From Coccinella septempunctata (lineage: Eukaryota > Arthropoda > Insecta > Coleoptera > Coccinellidae), in NCBI RefSeq assembly GCF_907165205.1, contig NC_058198.1, positions 18,763,001 to 18,827,000 on the forward strand: a DNA stretch of 64,000 bases. Direction: 5' to 3'. A program made the position numbers and the translations under genes. Of the stretch, positions 1 to 12,462 are shown one piece after another. The notes beneath the pieces are model-generated. The model was given only the letters and a program-made list of their open reading frames with translations. It had not been told where the DNA came from and did not search any database. The stretch's first letter is position 1, and the number at the start of each line of letters is the position of its first letter.

Positions 1-3000
1 GATCCAATAGTTCCTTAGGAATTGAAATGATATTTTGTCGAATCGACTACTGAAATCTCCATTCCTATCAGAACTATCGATCTGAAATTCAACATGTGCA
101 TCTCATTTCGAAAATTAAGTGCAGTTTCAAGATTTGGTTCGAATTGATCCAACAGTTTTCGAGGAATTGATATCACACTTTTCCGAATTGTTCACTGAAA
201 TCTCATTTCCCATCTGAACTATCGAACTGAAATTCAACATGTGCATCTCAATTCGAAAACTGTGTACAGTATCGGGATTTTGATCGAATTGATCCAATAG
301 TTCTTTAGGAATTGAGATGATATTTTGTCGAATCGACTACTGAAATCTCCATTCCTATCTGAACTATCGATCTGAAATTCAACATGTGCATTTCAAATCG
401 AAAACTATGTGCAGTTTCAAGATTTGGGTCGAATTTATCCAATAGTTCCTTAGGAATTGGAATGATATTTTGTCGAATCGACTACTGAAATCTCCATTCA
501 TATCAGAACTATCGATCTGAAATTCAACATGTGCATCTCTTTTCGAAAACTATGTGCAGTTTCAAGATTTGGTTCGAATTGATCCAACAGTTTTCGAGGA
601 ATTGATATCACACTTTGCCGAATTACCACTGAAATCTCAATTCCTATCTGAACTATCGAACTGAAATTCAACATGTGCATCTCATTTCGAAAACTATGTG
701 CAGTTTCAAGATTTGGTTCGAATTGATAAAATAGTTTTCGAGGAATTGATATCACACTTTGCCGAATTGACCACTGAAATCTTAATTCCTATCTGAACTA
801 TCGAACTGAAATTCAACATGAGCATCTCAATTCGAAAACTGTGTAAAATTTCAAGATTTGGTTCGAATTGATCCAATAGTTCCTTAGGAATTGAAATGAT
901 ATTTTGTCGAATCGACTACTGAAAACCCCATTCCTATCAGAACTATCGAACTGAAATTCAACATGTGCATCTCATTTCGAAAACTATAAGCAGTTTCAAG
1001 ATTTGGTTCGAATTGATCCAACAGTTTTCAAGGAATTGATATCACACTTTGCCGAATTGACCACTGAAATCTCAATTCCTATCTGAACTATCGAACAGAA
1101 ATTCAACATGTGCATCTCATTTCGAAAACTATGTGCAGTTTCAAGATTTGGTTCGAATTGATAAAATAGTTTTCGAGGAATTGATATCACACTTTGCCGA
1201 ATTACCACTGAAATCTCAATTCCTATCTGAACTATCGAACTGGAATTCAACATGTGCATCTCAATTCGAAAACTGTGTAAAATTTCAAGATTTGGTTCGA
1301 ATTGATCCAACAGTTTTCGAGGAATTGATATCACACTTTGCCGAATTACCACTGAAATCTCAATTCCTATCTGAACTATCGAACTGGAATTCAACATGTG
1401 CATCTCAATTCGAAAACTGTGTACAGTTTCAAGATTTGGGTCGAATTGATCCAATAGTTCCTTAGGAATTGAAATGATATTTTGTCGAATCGACTACTGA
1501 AATCTTCATTCCTATCAGAACTATCGATCTGAAATTCAACATGTGCATCTCATTTCGAAAACTATGTGCACTTTCAAGATTTGGTTCGAATTGATCCAAC
1601 AGTTTTCGAGGAATTGATATCACACTTTGCCGAATTGACCACTGAAATCTCAATTCCTATCTGAACTATCGAACTGAAATTCAACATGTGCATCTCAATT
1701 CGAAAACTATGTGCAGTTTCAAGATTTGGTTCGAATTGATCCAACAGTTTTCGAGGAATTGATATCACACTTTGCCGAATTACCACTGAAATCTCAATTC
1801 CTATCTGAACTATCGAACTGAAATTCAACATGTGCATCTCAATTCGAAAACTGTGCAAAATTTCAAGATTTGGTTCGAATTGATCCAACAGTTTTCGAGA
1901 ATTGATATCACACTTTGCCGAATTGACCACTGAAATCTCAATTCCTATCTGAACTATCGAACCGAAATTCAACATGTGCATCTCAATTCGAAAACTGTGT
2001 AAAATTTCAAGATTTGGGTCGAATTGATCCCATAGTTCCTTAGGAATTGAAATGATATTTTGTCGAATCGACTACTGAAATCTCCATTCCTATCAGAACT
2101 ATCGATCTGAAATTCAACATGTGCATCTCATTTCGAAAACTATGTGCAGTTTCAAGATTTGGTTCGAATTGATCCAACAGTTTTCGAGGAATTGATATCA
2201 CACTTTTCCGAATTGACCACTGAAATCTCATTTCCCATCTGAACTATCGAACTGAAATTCAACATGTGCATCTCAATTCGAAAACTGTGTACAGTTCCGG
2301 GATTTTGCTCGAATTGATCCAATAGTTCTTTAGGAATTGAAATGATATTTTGTCGAATCGACTACTGAAATCTCCATTCATATCAGAACTATCGATCTGA
2401 AATTCAACATGTGCATCTCATTTCGAAAACTATGTGCAGTTTCAAGATTTGGTTCGAATTGATCCAACAGTTTTCGAGGAATTGTTATCACACTTTGCCG
2501 AATTGACAACGGAAATCTCAATTCCTATCTGAACTATCGAACTGAAATTCAACATGTGCATCTCATTTCGAAAACTATGTGCAGTTTCAAGATTTGGTTC
2601 GAATTGATCCAACAGTTTTCAAGGAATTGATATCACACTTTGCCGAATTGACCACTGAAATCTCAATTCCTATCTGAACTATCGAACTGAAATTCAACAT
2701 GTGCATCTCATTTCGAAAACTATGTGCAGTTTCAAGATTTGGTTCGAATTGATCCAACAGTTTTTGAGGAATTGATATCACACTTTGCCGAATTACCACT
2801 GAAATCTCAATTCCTATCTGAACTATCGAACTGAAATTCAACATGTGCATCTCAATTCGAAAACTGTGTAAAATTTCAAGATTTGGTTCGAATTGATCCA
2901 ACAGTTTTCGAGGAATTGATATCACACTTTGCCGAATTGACCACTGAATTTTCAATTCCTATCTGAACTATCGAACTGAAATTCAACATGTGCATCTCAA

Positions 3001-5362
3001 TTCGGAAACTGTGTACAGTTTCAAGATTTGGGTCGAATTGATCCAATAGTTCCTTAGGAATTGAAATGATATTTTGTCGAATCGACTACTGAAATCTCCA
3101 TTCCTATCAGAACTATCGATCTGAAATTCAACATGTGCATCTCATTTCGAAAACTATGTGCAGTTTCAAGATTTGGTTCGAATTGTTCCAACAGTTTTCG
3201 AGGAATTGATATCACACTTTTCCGAATTGACCACTGAAATCTCAATTCCCATCTGAACTATCGAACTGAAATTCAACATGTGCATCTCAATTCGAAAACT
3301 GTGTACAGTTTCGGGATTTTGATCGAATTGATCCAATAGTTCTTTAGGAATTGAAATGATATTTTGTCGAATCGACTACTGAAATCTCCATTCCTATCTG
3401 AACTATCGATCTGAAATTCAACATGTGCATCTCAATTCGAAAACTATGTGCAGTTTCAAGATTTGGGTCGAATTGGTCCAACAGTTTTTGAGGAATTGAT
3501 ATCTCACTTTGTCGAATTGACCACTGAAATCTCAATTCCTATCTGAACTATCGAACTGAAATTCAACATGTGCATCTCAATTCGAAAACTATGTGCAGTT
3601 TCAATGTTTGGTTCGAATTGATCCAATAGTTCCTTAGGAATTGAAATGATACTACGTCGAATCGACCAATGAAATCTCAATTCCTATCAGAACTATCGAA
3701 CTGAAATTCAACATGAGCATCTCGATTCGAAAACTATGTGCAGTTTCAAGATTTGGTTCGAATTGATCCAACAGTTTTCGAGGAATTGATATCACACTTT
3801 GCCGAATTGACCTCTGAAATCTCAATTCCTATCTGAACTATCGAACTGAAATTCAACATGTGCATCTCAATTCGAAAACTGTGTAAAATTTCAAGATTTG
3901 GTTCGAATTGATCCAACAGTTTTCGAGGAATTGGATATCACACTTTGCCGAATTGACCACTGAAATCTCAATTCCTATCTGAACTATCGAACTGAAATTC
4001 AACATGTGCATCTCAATTCGAAAACTGTGTACAGTTTCAAGATTTGGGTCGAATTGATCCAATAGTTCCTTAGGAATTGAAATGATATTTTGTCGAATCG
4101 ACTACTGAAATCTCCATTCCTATCAGAACTATCGATCTGAAATTCAACATGTGCATCTCATTTCGAAAACTATATGCAGTTTCAAGATTTGGTTCGAATT
4201 GATCCAACAGTTTTCGAGGAATTGATATCACACTCTTCCGAATTGACCACTGAAATCTCAATTCCCATCTGAACTATCGAACTGAAATTCAACATGTGCA
4301 TCTCAATTCGAAAACTGTGTACAGTTTCGGGATTTTGATCGAATTGATCCAATAGTTCTTTAGGAATTGAAATGATATTTTGTCGAATCGACTACTGAAA
4401 TCTCCATTCCTATCTGAACTATCGATCTGAAATTCAACATGTGCATCTCAATTCGAAAACTATGTGCAGTTTCAAGATTTGGGTCGAATTGGTCCAACAG
4501 TTTTTGAGGAATTGATATCTCACTTTGTCGAATTGACCACTGAAATCTCAATTCCTATCTGAACTATCGAACTGAAAATCAACATGTGCATCTCATTTCG
4601 AAAACTATGTGCAGATTCAAGATTTGGTTCGAATTGATCCAACAGTTTTCGAGGAATTGATATCACACTTTGCCGAATTGACCACTGAAATCTCAATTCC
4701 TATCTGAACTATCGAACTGAAATTCAACATGTGCATCTCAATTCGAAAACTGTGTAAATTTCAAGATTTGGTTCGAATTGATCCAACAGTTCTCGAGGAA
4801 TTGATATCACACTTTGCCTAATTGACCACTGAAATCTCAATTCCTATCTGAACTATCGAACTGAAATTCAACATGTGCATCTCATTTCGAAAACTATGTG
4901 CAGATTCAAGATTTGGTTCGAATTGATCCAACAGTTTTCGAGGAATTGATATCACACTTTGCCAAATTGACCACTGAAATCTCAATTCCTATCTGAACTA
5001 TCGAACTGAAATTCAACATGTGCATCTCAATTCGAAAACTGTGTAAAATTTCAAGATTTGGTTCGAATTGATCCAACAGTTCTCGAGGAATTCATATCAC
5101 ACTTTGCCTAATTGACCACTGAAATCTCAATTCCTATCTGAACTATCGAACTGAAATTCAACATGTGCATCTCAATTCGAAAACTGTGTACAGTTTCGAG
5201 ATTTGGGTCGAATTGATCCAATAGTTCCTTAGGAATTGAAATAATATTTTGTCGAATCGACTACTGAAATCTCCATTCATATCAGAACTATCGATCTGAA
5301 ATTCAACATGTGCATCTCATTTCGAAAACTATGTGCAATTGGTATCACACTTTGCCGAATTG
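1..5362. repeat. Tandem satellite, ~145 bp unit (about 37 copies)
   Basis: The landmark CTGAAATTCAACATGTGCAT recurs at 82, 227 and 372 and then throughout, giving a 145 bp period. Two main unit types alternate irregularly. One carries TTCCTTAGGAATTGAAATGA and GTCGAATCGACTAC; the other carries TTTTCGAGGAATTGATATCA and GCCGAATTGACCAC. Larger blocks repeat: 3054-3245 recurs at 4070-4261 and 3344-3535 at 4360-4551, both offset by 1016 bp (seven units). The last unit is internally shortened and stops abruptly at about 5362, where the DNA transposon begins. Open frames of 60-150 codons here are a by-product of the period and are not genes. Confidence 0.95.
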
Positions 5363-5705
5363 TTAGTGTGAATCCACACTTTCGCAGCCACGGTTTATGA
5401 CGTGTAGACTGTCGAAGTTGGGATACGGACAAATCTAGGTGCGCTGTTGCCAGATCTCCAAATATTTCGTATCCACGCTTATTGCTCGTTACTCATAGTT
5501 CTTCGTTAGGATTGCAATATCGTGGACGATTGATAATGGTGTAGCCATTACTATGAGTCAAACAAAAATTTAGTAATGAGTAGTATTGATGTTGATATAG
5601 TATTTCATGACATTCGGGGAATTGAATCGTGCGAAATCATTACATTTTAGACCGTATTTCGCGAGATGTTGCGCGATAAGTAGTGGATTGAAAGTATATA
5701 AGAAT
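5362..5705 (+). repeat. Left terminal inverted repeat, unique part
   Basis: About 340 bp of non-tandem sequence between the satellite junction and the first 152-bp unit. It matches the minus strand of 25744-26228 almost base for base, apart from small indels and a 134-bp segment (25845-25978) found only on the right. It also matches the internal terminus at 23590-23905. No gene is seen; the short open frame at 5607-5798 runs into the array and is not credible. Confidence 0.9.
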
Positions 5706-7716
5706 GTGTACCACCCTAAGGGGGTAAGGAAAAACAAGTTATCCTCCTTTTTTACATTTCAGGCTGTATCGAGGAGGGGCTGCCGTGTTCGTTCATGATT
5801 TTTCCGTTGAAATATTGAGGAACACGAGTGCATTCGAGAAAATCATATTTCGTAAGTTGTACCACCGTAGAGGGGTCGGGGGACACCAAATTATCGAACT
5901 TTTTTACATTTCAGTCCGTATCGAGGAGGGGGTTCCGTGTTCATTCATGATTTTTTCGTTGAAATATTGGGAAACACGAGTGCAATTAAAAAAACAATAT
6001 TTCATAATTTGTACCACCGTAGGGGGGTCGAAGGACACCAAATTATCGAAATATTTGACATTTCAGGCTGTATCGAGGAGGGGGTGCCGTGTTCGTTCAT
6101 GATTTTTTCGTTGAAATATTGGAAAACACGAGTGCTTTCGAAAAAACAATATTTCATAATTTGTACCACCGTAGGGGGGTCGGGGGACACCAAAGAATAG
6201 AATTTTTTTACATTTCAGACTGTATTGAGAAGGGGGTTCCGTGTTCGTTCATGATTTTTTCGTTGAAATATTGGGAAACACGAGTGCTTTCGAAAAAACA
6301 ATATTTCATAATTTGTACCACCGTAGGGGGTCGGGGGACACCAAAGAATAGAAATTTTTTACATTTCAGGCTGTATTGCGAAGGGGGTTCCGTGTTCTTT
6401 CATGATTTTTTCGTTGAAATATTGGGAAACACGAATGCTTTCGAAAATTTTCGAAATTTCAGAAACTCAATTAGACAAAATGCCGACGTTTCGATTTTAT
6501 TTTAAATCATCTTCAGGGCTCTAAAACAAATGACAAACTTTATAGTAAAAACAAGTAAAAATTCAAAGGAATAGAGAATAGAAGTCTCGAAACAGGAACA
6601 TATAACAACTACTGAATAAGAACATTAATCAGACTAACAAAGTAATAAAAATGTAAGTAATAAAATGTTCTTATTCAGTAGTTGTTATATGTTCCTGTTT
6701 CGAGACTTCTATTCTCTATTCCTTTGAATTTTTACTTGTTTTTACTATAAAGTTTGTCATTTGTTTTAGAGCCCTGAAGATGATTTAAAATAAAATCGAA
6801 ACGTCGGCATTTTGTCTAATTGAGTTTCTGAAATTTCGACCTAAAAGAAACCTCTAATCACTAATACATATTGATACCAAGGTCATCAAAAATATCAAAA
6901 CTAAATCACAATATTTCATAATTTGTATCACCGTAGGGGGGTCGGGGGAAACCAAATTATCGAAATTTTTTACATTTCAGGCTGTATCGAGGAGGGGGTT
7001 CCGTGTTCATTCATGATTTTTTCGTTGAAATATTGGGAAACACGAGTGCAATCGAAAAAACAATAGTTCATAATTTGTACCACCGTAGGGGAGTCGGGGG
7101 ACACCAAAGAATCGAAATTATCTACATTACAGGCTGTATCGAGGAGGGGGTTCCGTGTTCGTTCATAATTTTTTCGTTGAAATATTGGAAAAGACGAGTG
7201 CAATCAAAAAAACGATATTTCATAATTTGTACCACAGTAGGGGAGTCGGGGGACACCAAGTTATGGAGATTTTTTACATTTCAGGCTGTATCGAGAAGGG
7301 GGTTCTACGAGTGCATTCTAAAACACAATATTTCATATTTTGTATCACCGTAGGGGGGTCGGGGGACACCAAATTATCGAAATTTTTTACATTTCAGGCT
7401 GTATCGAGGAGGGGGTTCCGCGTTCGTTCATAATTTTTTCGTTGAAATATTGGAAAACACGAGTGAAATCAAAAAAACGATATTTCATAATTTGTACCAC
7501 CGTAGGGGAGTCGGGGGACACCAAATTATGGAATTTTTTTACATTTCAGGCTGTATCGAGAAGGAGGTTCCGTGTTCGTTCATGATCTTTTCGTTGAAAT
7601 ATTGAAAAACACGAGTGCAATCGAAAAAACCATATTTCGTAATTTGTACCACCGTAGGGGAGTCGGGGGACACCAAAGAATCGAAATTTTTTACATTTCA
7701 GGCTGTATCGCCACCG
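5706..7716 (+). repeat. Left-arm array of 152-bp units (about 12 units)
   Basis: The landmark AGGCTGTATCGAGGAGGGGG or its variants sits at 5761, 5913, 6065, 6217 and 6368, which is a 152 bp period. The array is interrupted at about 6447-6905 by a palindromic insert and resumes with landmarks near 6979, 7131 and 7283. One unit near 7283-7330 has lost roughly 40 bp. Each unit carries two close G-runs (near GTAGGGGGGTCGGGGGACAC) on the plus strand. The array ends within a unit near 7716. Because 152 is not a multiple of three, the open frames in it are chance. Confidence 0.93.
6447..6905. repeat. Foldback-type insert: perfect 176-bp inverted repeat in the left arm
   Basis: Positions 6451-6626 and 6664-6839 are exact reverse complements (I compared all 176 bases), separated by a 37-base spacer. 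A further ~65 bases (6840-6905) precede the resumption of the 152-bp array. Each arm includes GAAGATGATTTAAAATAAAA followed by TCGAAACGTCGGCATTTTG (as read in the right arm). That resembles tail sequences I associate with Penelope-like or SINE 3' ends, but the link is only a guess. No open reading frame is present. Two tail-to-tail copies of one short element would explain the structure. Confidence 0.85.
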
Positions 7717-8202
7717 TGTAAAGCCTTAAAGAGAAGTTAGTATAATAATAAGATGTATCACTATTGACCATTAGAAAAACGAAAACAGTGAATTTACGAG
7801 ATTGGACCACGATAAGAGTAGCGTTCACGATAATCGCCCGGTGTGTGTCCGACGTCTGATCGTCGTCGTACGCCGATTTCCAGCACAATAATATAACTGA
7901 AATATTCCCATGTATCTTACTGCGCGTGCCGGATAGTCTTTTACGATCGACATGGAAGACATGGCCGTGGTCTTTGCGTAATTTCTCTATCTGATAATAC
8001 TGACTTGTTCGAATTTATCCTATCGGTTCATCACAGTTATTATTCATGGGTGAGTTAAGCGAGTAAATATATTAAATATTTCAATTTGGTATCAAATAAG
8101 ACGATCTGTTGATTAGTACACTTGATAAAGCGAAATTCATTTTTTGGTTTTGTCGCTCAACATTAAGTTTGATATTTCGAATTCATATCTTAGGTTTTAA
8201 CG
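7717..8202. other. Unique segment between left array and transposase gene
   Basis: About 490 bp without tandem structure or a convincing ORF. By position it should carry the promoter and 5' untranslated region of the transposase gene that starts at 8203. I see no clear TATA or initiator element. Confidence 0.5.
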
Positions 8203-9063
8203 ATGGCAGGGAAGCCGGCTAAATTTCCTATTGGAAAATTAGCAGAATATTTGAATACAAATTTTTCAGGCATTTCTCTTGAAGATCTTGATAGAGTTAA
8301 ATTGAACGATAACATTATCCAAGAATCGGCAAAGTTTTTATTTTCTGAGAACAATCGTAAGACGCAACGAGCTATTTATATGGTACTGCGAAGAAACACG
8401 GGTAACATACGAGATATTTTGAAATTTAACCGAAATAAAGTAGTGAAATCCGTAAGTAGAGGAAATAATGACCGAGGTATCAATAATATATCATATTTGA
8501 CACGTATCAATAATGCCATTATTAGAGAAAATATTATGAAAAACGACTTATTGGTTGAATCCTACTTTCCAGTTTCTTCGATGTATTCCCGGTTATGTAA
8601 CGGCATGGGTATGAAAAATAACGAGAAAAATCGTCGAAAACTATTCTTTTTCATCAAAAGACATTATCATGCAATGAAGACACCAGTTGACCATGAAAGT
8701 GCAATTTCTTCTCCAGATGTTTCAAATCAAAAACTAGATAATTCACAAACTGTTCAAGAAGCATCATTTCAATGTTCTTCGGAATCTTCACGCTTTATAA
8801 ATGACAAAAGTAATGATACATCACACATTGACTCCGAAAAATCTGACGAATTAAGTACTGAAAAATTTATTTCTCGTAGTTTTCCAATAACTTCTAATCA
8901 ACAGGATAACGATGCATCTCATAATATATTAGTACACTCGACTCCAAAAGCTAGGGAATCACCGTTTTTCATCACCCCCCCACATCTATTTCACCGAAAA
9001 GAAAAGAAGTCAGTTCGGATTTCGAAGCAGTATCACCAGAATGGAAACAAATTTTCGAAATGA
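8203..9063 (+). pseudogene. Transposase gene, N-terminal segment
   Basis: A 286-codon open frame starting with ATG after a purine-poor leader. It is rich in Lys/Asn/Ser and I recognise no domain; the first ~90 residues look helical and basic and the rest is low-complexity, Ser-rich linker. The reading frame is lost at a run of seven C near 8970-8977. Beyond it, the +1-type frame reads continuously into the next segment (ending IFEMKNEV around 9045-9075), whereas the annotated frame ends at 9063 with an unrelated basic tail. So this and the 9060 segment were one protein. The C-run shift may be a real mutation or a sequencing error. Role is inferred only from position at the start of the transposon's single gene. 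Confidence 0.6.
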
Positions 9064-9740
9064 AAAATGAAGTTCGCGAACGACTTCCAAGAGGAACGGA
9101 AAATATACAGAATTCAAACTTAGGAGCTTTCACTTATAAAGATTGCATTTTCAAAGAGGGTGAATTTGTTTTAAACGGTCATGAAATCTCCACCATATGT
9201 CGAAATAAAACGCTAGTAAGGGAAAAATACACTATTTTGTTGAATAAAAAAAATAAATCTGTGAATAACACATGCAATCTTTGTTTCAAACATAATCGAT
9301 ATTTAAAAAAAAATGATTCGCTGAAAATATACGCGTATTGTGTGCACCGAACATGTAAAAAGTTTGTTTTGACTATCCAAAATATTTCTTCTAAACAAAT
9401 TTCAGAGCATAAAGTTGAGGTTTATAGTTCCTCCAAAAATTTTAGACATGTGACTAAAGTAACGACACAAGTAAGAGGTATTGAACGAAAGATTATAAAA
9501 AGGGAAATACTGAACATACAACCCTTAGAGCAACGACAAAATGATATTTTAAATTTAGATGACGAATCGATGAATAATTTAAACTTAGGCGCTGTCAAAT
9601 CAGATGCGGTTTACAGAAAAATGCGTTCAGAAGCATTTGCGAAGAATGATAGACACATAGATGATATACTTGATGTAATATTGATGCAGAAGAATCACCC
9701 CAATTATATTCAATTCGCCGGAATTCCTTTACATGTGTAA
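9060..9740 (+). pseudogene. Transposase gene, Cys/His-cluster segment
   Basis: Open for 226 codons in the frame continuing the upstream segment. Residues 72-99 contain C72-x2-C75-x2-H78 and C94-x-H96-x2-C99, a plausible zinc-binding cluster of the sort that precedes the catalytic core in many large eukaryotic transposases. The segment ends in IQFAGIPLHV and a stop at 9738-9740, immediately before a 5'-truncated LINE insertion. The protein resumes after the LINE at about 10860 with MYSKEQVLLL. The stop is therefore probably part of the insertion scar or a later mutation. Confidence 0.65.
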
Positions 9741-9747
9741 AGCTCAT

Positions 9748-10838
9748 TCATTCATTCATTGCTGTATCCCGTTACCGGGAATAAATCTACAAAAAGAAGA
9801 AGGAAAAAAAAAAAAAAAAAATTCGAACAGACTTGTAACTTCTTTGTGCTAGTTGCGACTGTGTGCCCTCCTGTGACTAAAGAGACCCAACCGTGACCTG
9901 CAGATCCTTCCACACTCAGGGCATGGATAGTCACCAACCAGATCTGGCCGCCGCTGTATCCTTCTCGATTCTCCATTATAACTGTGCACCAAAGACCTCC
10001 ACTGTGACCTGTCTAACGCTAGTTGTTCCCAGTTATGATTAGCATTAACTGATTTTAGGGATTGATGTAGTGTATCCTTAAACCGCTTATACTGGCCTCC
10101 TGGTTTCCGTGCTCCCTCAGTGAGTTCGCCGTATAGAGCTATTTTGGGGAGTCTTGTGTCTTGCATCCTCAGAATGTGGCCGCTCCATCTGAGTCAGGCC
10201 CTCGTTACTTGAGTCTCAATTGTTGTACAACTCGCGCGCTGCAAGACTTCTGCATTCGAAACTTTGTGGAACCATCTGATGTGCATTATCTGTCTTAGAT
10301 GACGTTGCTGCGTCTGTTCAAGCTGTTTAATATGTCGCCTGTAGGGAGTCCAGCTTTCGCTTCCGTAAAGAAGCGTTGGGAGGACCACTGCTCTGTAAAC
10401 AGCTGTCTTGGTCTTCAGATTGAGGTCGTGATTTTGGAACACTCTGTCCTTCAGCTTCCAGAATGCCCGTGATGCCGAATTGATACGGTTGTGTATTTCC
10501 GTGTCAAGGTTAGCCCTAGTATTTATGAAGCTTCCCAAGTATTTGAACTGCTCGACCTGTTCTAGAGTTTCATTGTCCAGGCTGATATCTGTTTGAAGGC
10601 TTTCTGGCGGACTTACCAGGATTTTGGTCTTGTCAATATTGAGTCTAAGGCCTAAAGCTTCGTATATATGTTTATAGGTGTCCATCATTATCTGTAGATC
10701 CTCTGAGCTGCTAGCGATGAGTGAACAGTCGTCTGCATATTGAAGTTCCATGATAAACTTGGTACGGGTTTTTGCTCTGAGGCGCTTCAGGTTAAACAGG
10801 CCTCCATCAAATCTGAATCTTATCCCAACACCTCTTAC
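9748..10838 (-). mobile_element. LINE-A fragment, 5'-truncated, antisense inside the transposase gene
   Basis: The minus strand matches LINE-A copy 1 from about 42290 to its 3' end (43410), including the C-terminal reverse transcriptase region, the C2H2 finger codons (near 9880-9940), the pyrimidine-rich tract and the TGAATGAATG-type tail (here ATTCATTCATTCATTG on plus). The coding match spans 10751-9849 on minus with few changes, but is split by a stop near 10194. Homology ends at about 10838. This is a typical 5'-truncated insertion and is recent by its similarity. I cannot define a clean target-site duplication. Confidence 0.92.
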
Positions 10839-12462
10839 TACCTACTTACCACCTACTTACTTATATATGTATAGTAAGGAACAGGTCCTTCTATTGAATT
10901 CAGTAAGGAAGGGGAACGGGGTGCTTCATTTAGATGCAACAGGTAGTATCATACGGAAGCCTGATAAAACTGGCAACAAAGTTTATTATTACGCTGGTGT
11001 CGTGCAAATTCCTCGATACAATAGAGTATGCGCAGTAATGGAGATGATTTCTAATGAACATGATGCTGGGAGCCTCGGATCTTGGCTTCTGAAATTCAAA
11101 TCTTTTTGTATTAGTCAACACAAGAAATGGCCAATTTGTCGAAAAATAGTTACCGATTTTAGTTTTGCCTTTTTAAATGCAATATCTATATCTTTCAATA
11201 GCATGGATTTCAAAGACTACATAAATATGACGTTCGATTGTATATATAATAATAAACAAGTTCTTGTGAATAAAATTCAGTTACATATATGTTGTTTCCA
11301 TATGTTTAAGCTAGTGGCGGCTGATGTAGATAATTTTTACGACAACTTTGAGGTGAAAAGACATATAAAAGAAATTTTAGGCGCGGCGTATAATATTAAT
11401 AATTGGGGGCAGTTTTGCGCATGGTTCAGAAGTTTTTACATCATTACAAACTCCAGTAGGAAAAGTCCAATTTTTTTCAGCGAATTTAACTTATTATTGA
11501 AACCATGTTGTTATCAAAAGTTGGAAGAGTGTCGGAATATAAAACACGACATTGAGTATCAGGCGAACTCAATCGGGACATACGAGTCTACTTCCTATTG
11601 TAAGTTCTTCAAACAATTTCGTTCAAATTTAAAAACCCATTTGATTTCTGAAGTAGGAGAAATGAATGAGTATGAAAATGCGCAATTTTTCGAGAAGTTC
11701 CTTAAAGAATATATACCTTTTGTTCCCTTATGGAGTGGTATTTTATCAACAAATAAAGAACGTTATAGTAATGCGCCTGTCGAAAGATGGTTCGGAATAG
11801 TGAAGAATATTTTAGCAAGAAAAATTATGCGCCAAAGGTGTTCTCGCGTTGTTAGGAAACTGAGAAAACATGTTCTTTTCGTTTTGAAAGAATTTACTCA
11901 GGATATTCCTAGGAAACGATGTTGTAAGATTCAGCCTGAGGATAAAACCGACAAAAGTCTTGCATCCCAAGAAATTTGGGATAAAAAAGTTAAAGAACCT
12001 CATAACAATTTCCTAGGGACATCACTGAAACTCGCGTTAAAATCCCAATCTTTATCCAACAGAGGTGTCGATGCTGATTTGTGCACTTACTGTAAAGAAG
12101 GAAATTTAGACTTCACTGCTTCTTGGATACAGTGTGATAGATGCGATGGTTGGGTGCATGAAATTTGTGTGGGAGAAATAGAAATTTCTCAAAGCGATTT
12201 ATTTTTCTGTAAATTTTGTGAAGATAGCAAATATGAGGATAAGGATGTCCAAATTCCATCAAAAATTGTCATCCAGGAATCTAAAACAACAGCCAGTACG
12301 CTATGTAGAAATTATTTCGAAAAAAATTATAGGAAAACGAAAAGTGAATTAAGAAAAATAGAGATCATGACAAAAGCTCAGAGACACTCATCTAAGTGGT
12401 TTGAGGAAAGACGAATTCGGGTTACAGAACAATATATAATAGCAAATCGGAGAAAACTTTAA
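10750..12462 (+). pseudogene. DDE transposase core with PHD finger (5' end replaced by antisense LINE)
   Basis: The open frame has 570 codons, but its first ~30 residues are antisense LINE-A and only residues from about 39 (10864) on belong to the transposase. Candidate catalytic residues are D62 (HLDATG), D136 (IVTDFS) and E345 (NAPVERWFG). A Cys/His motif (C182-x-H184) follows the second Asp, as in MULE- and KDZ-type RNase H-fold transposases. Residues 445-490 form a PHD-like finger: C445-x2-C448, C462-x2-C465, H470-x2-C473, C487-x2-C490. The frame ends at 12462 just where homology to a YqaJ-type domain begins in another frame, so a frameshift lies near 12430-12450. The expected job is cutting and joining the element's ends in the nucleus. 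Superfamily (KDZ/Zisupton versus MULE-related) is not settled. Confidence 0.75.

Noticed and set aside
498..4551. Open frames of 60-150 codons on both strands in the 145-bp satellite
   Set aside because: They follow the repeat period and variant pattern, recur at fixed offsets and have no coding signature.
1..5362. CENP-B box in the satellite
   Set aside because: TTCG occurs, but the remainder of the 17-bp consensus does not.
6760..6830. Hammerhead ribozyme in the palindromic insert (GAAGATGA...CGAAAC)
   Set aside because: The sequence lacks the CTGATGA box; only a loose resemblance remains.
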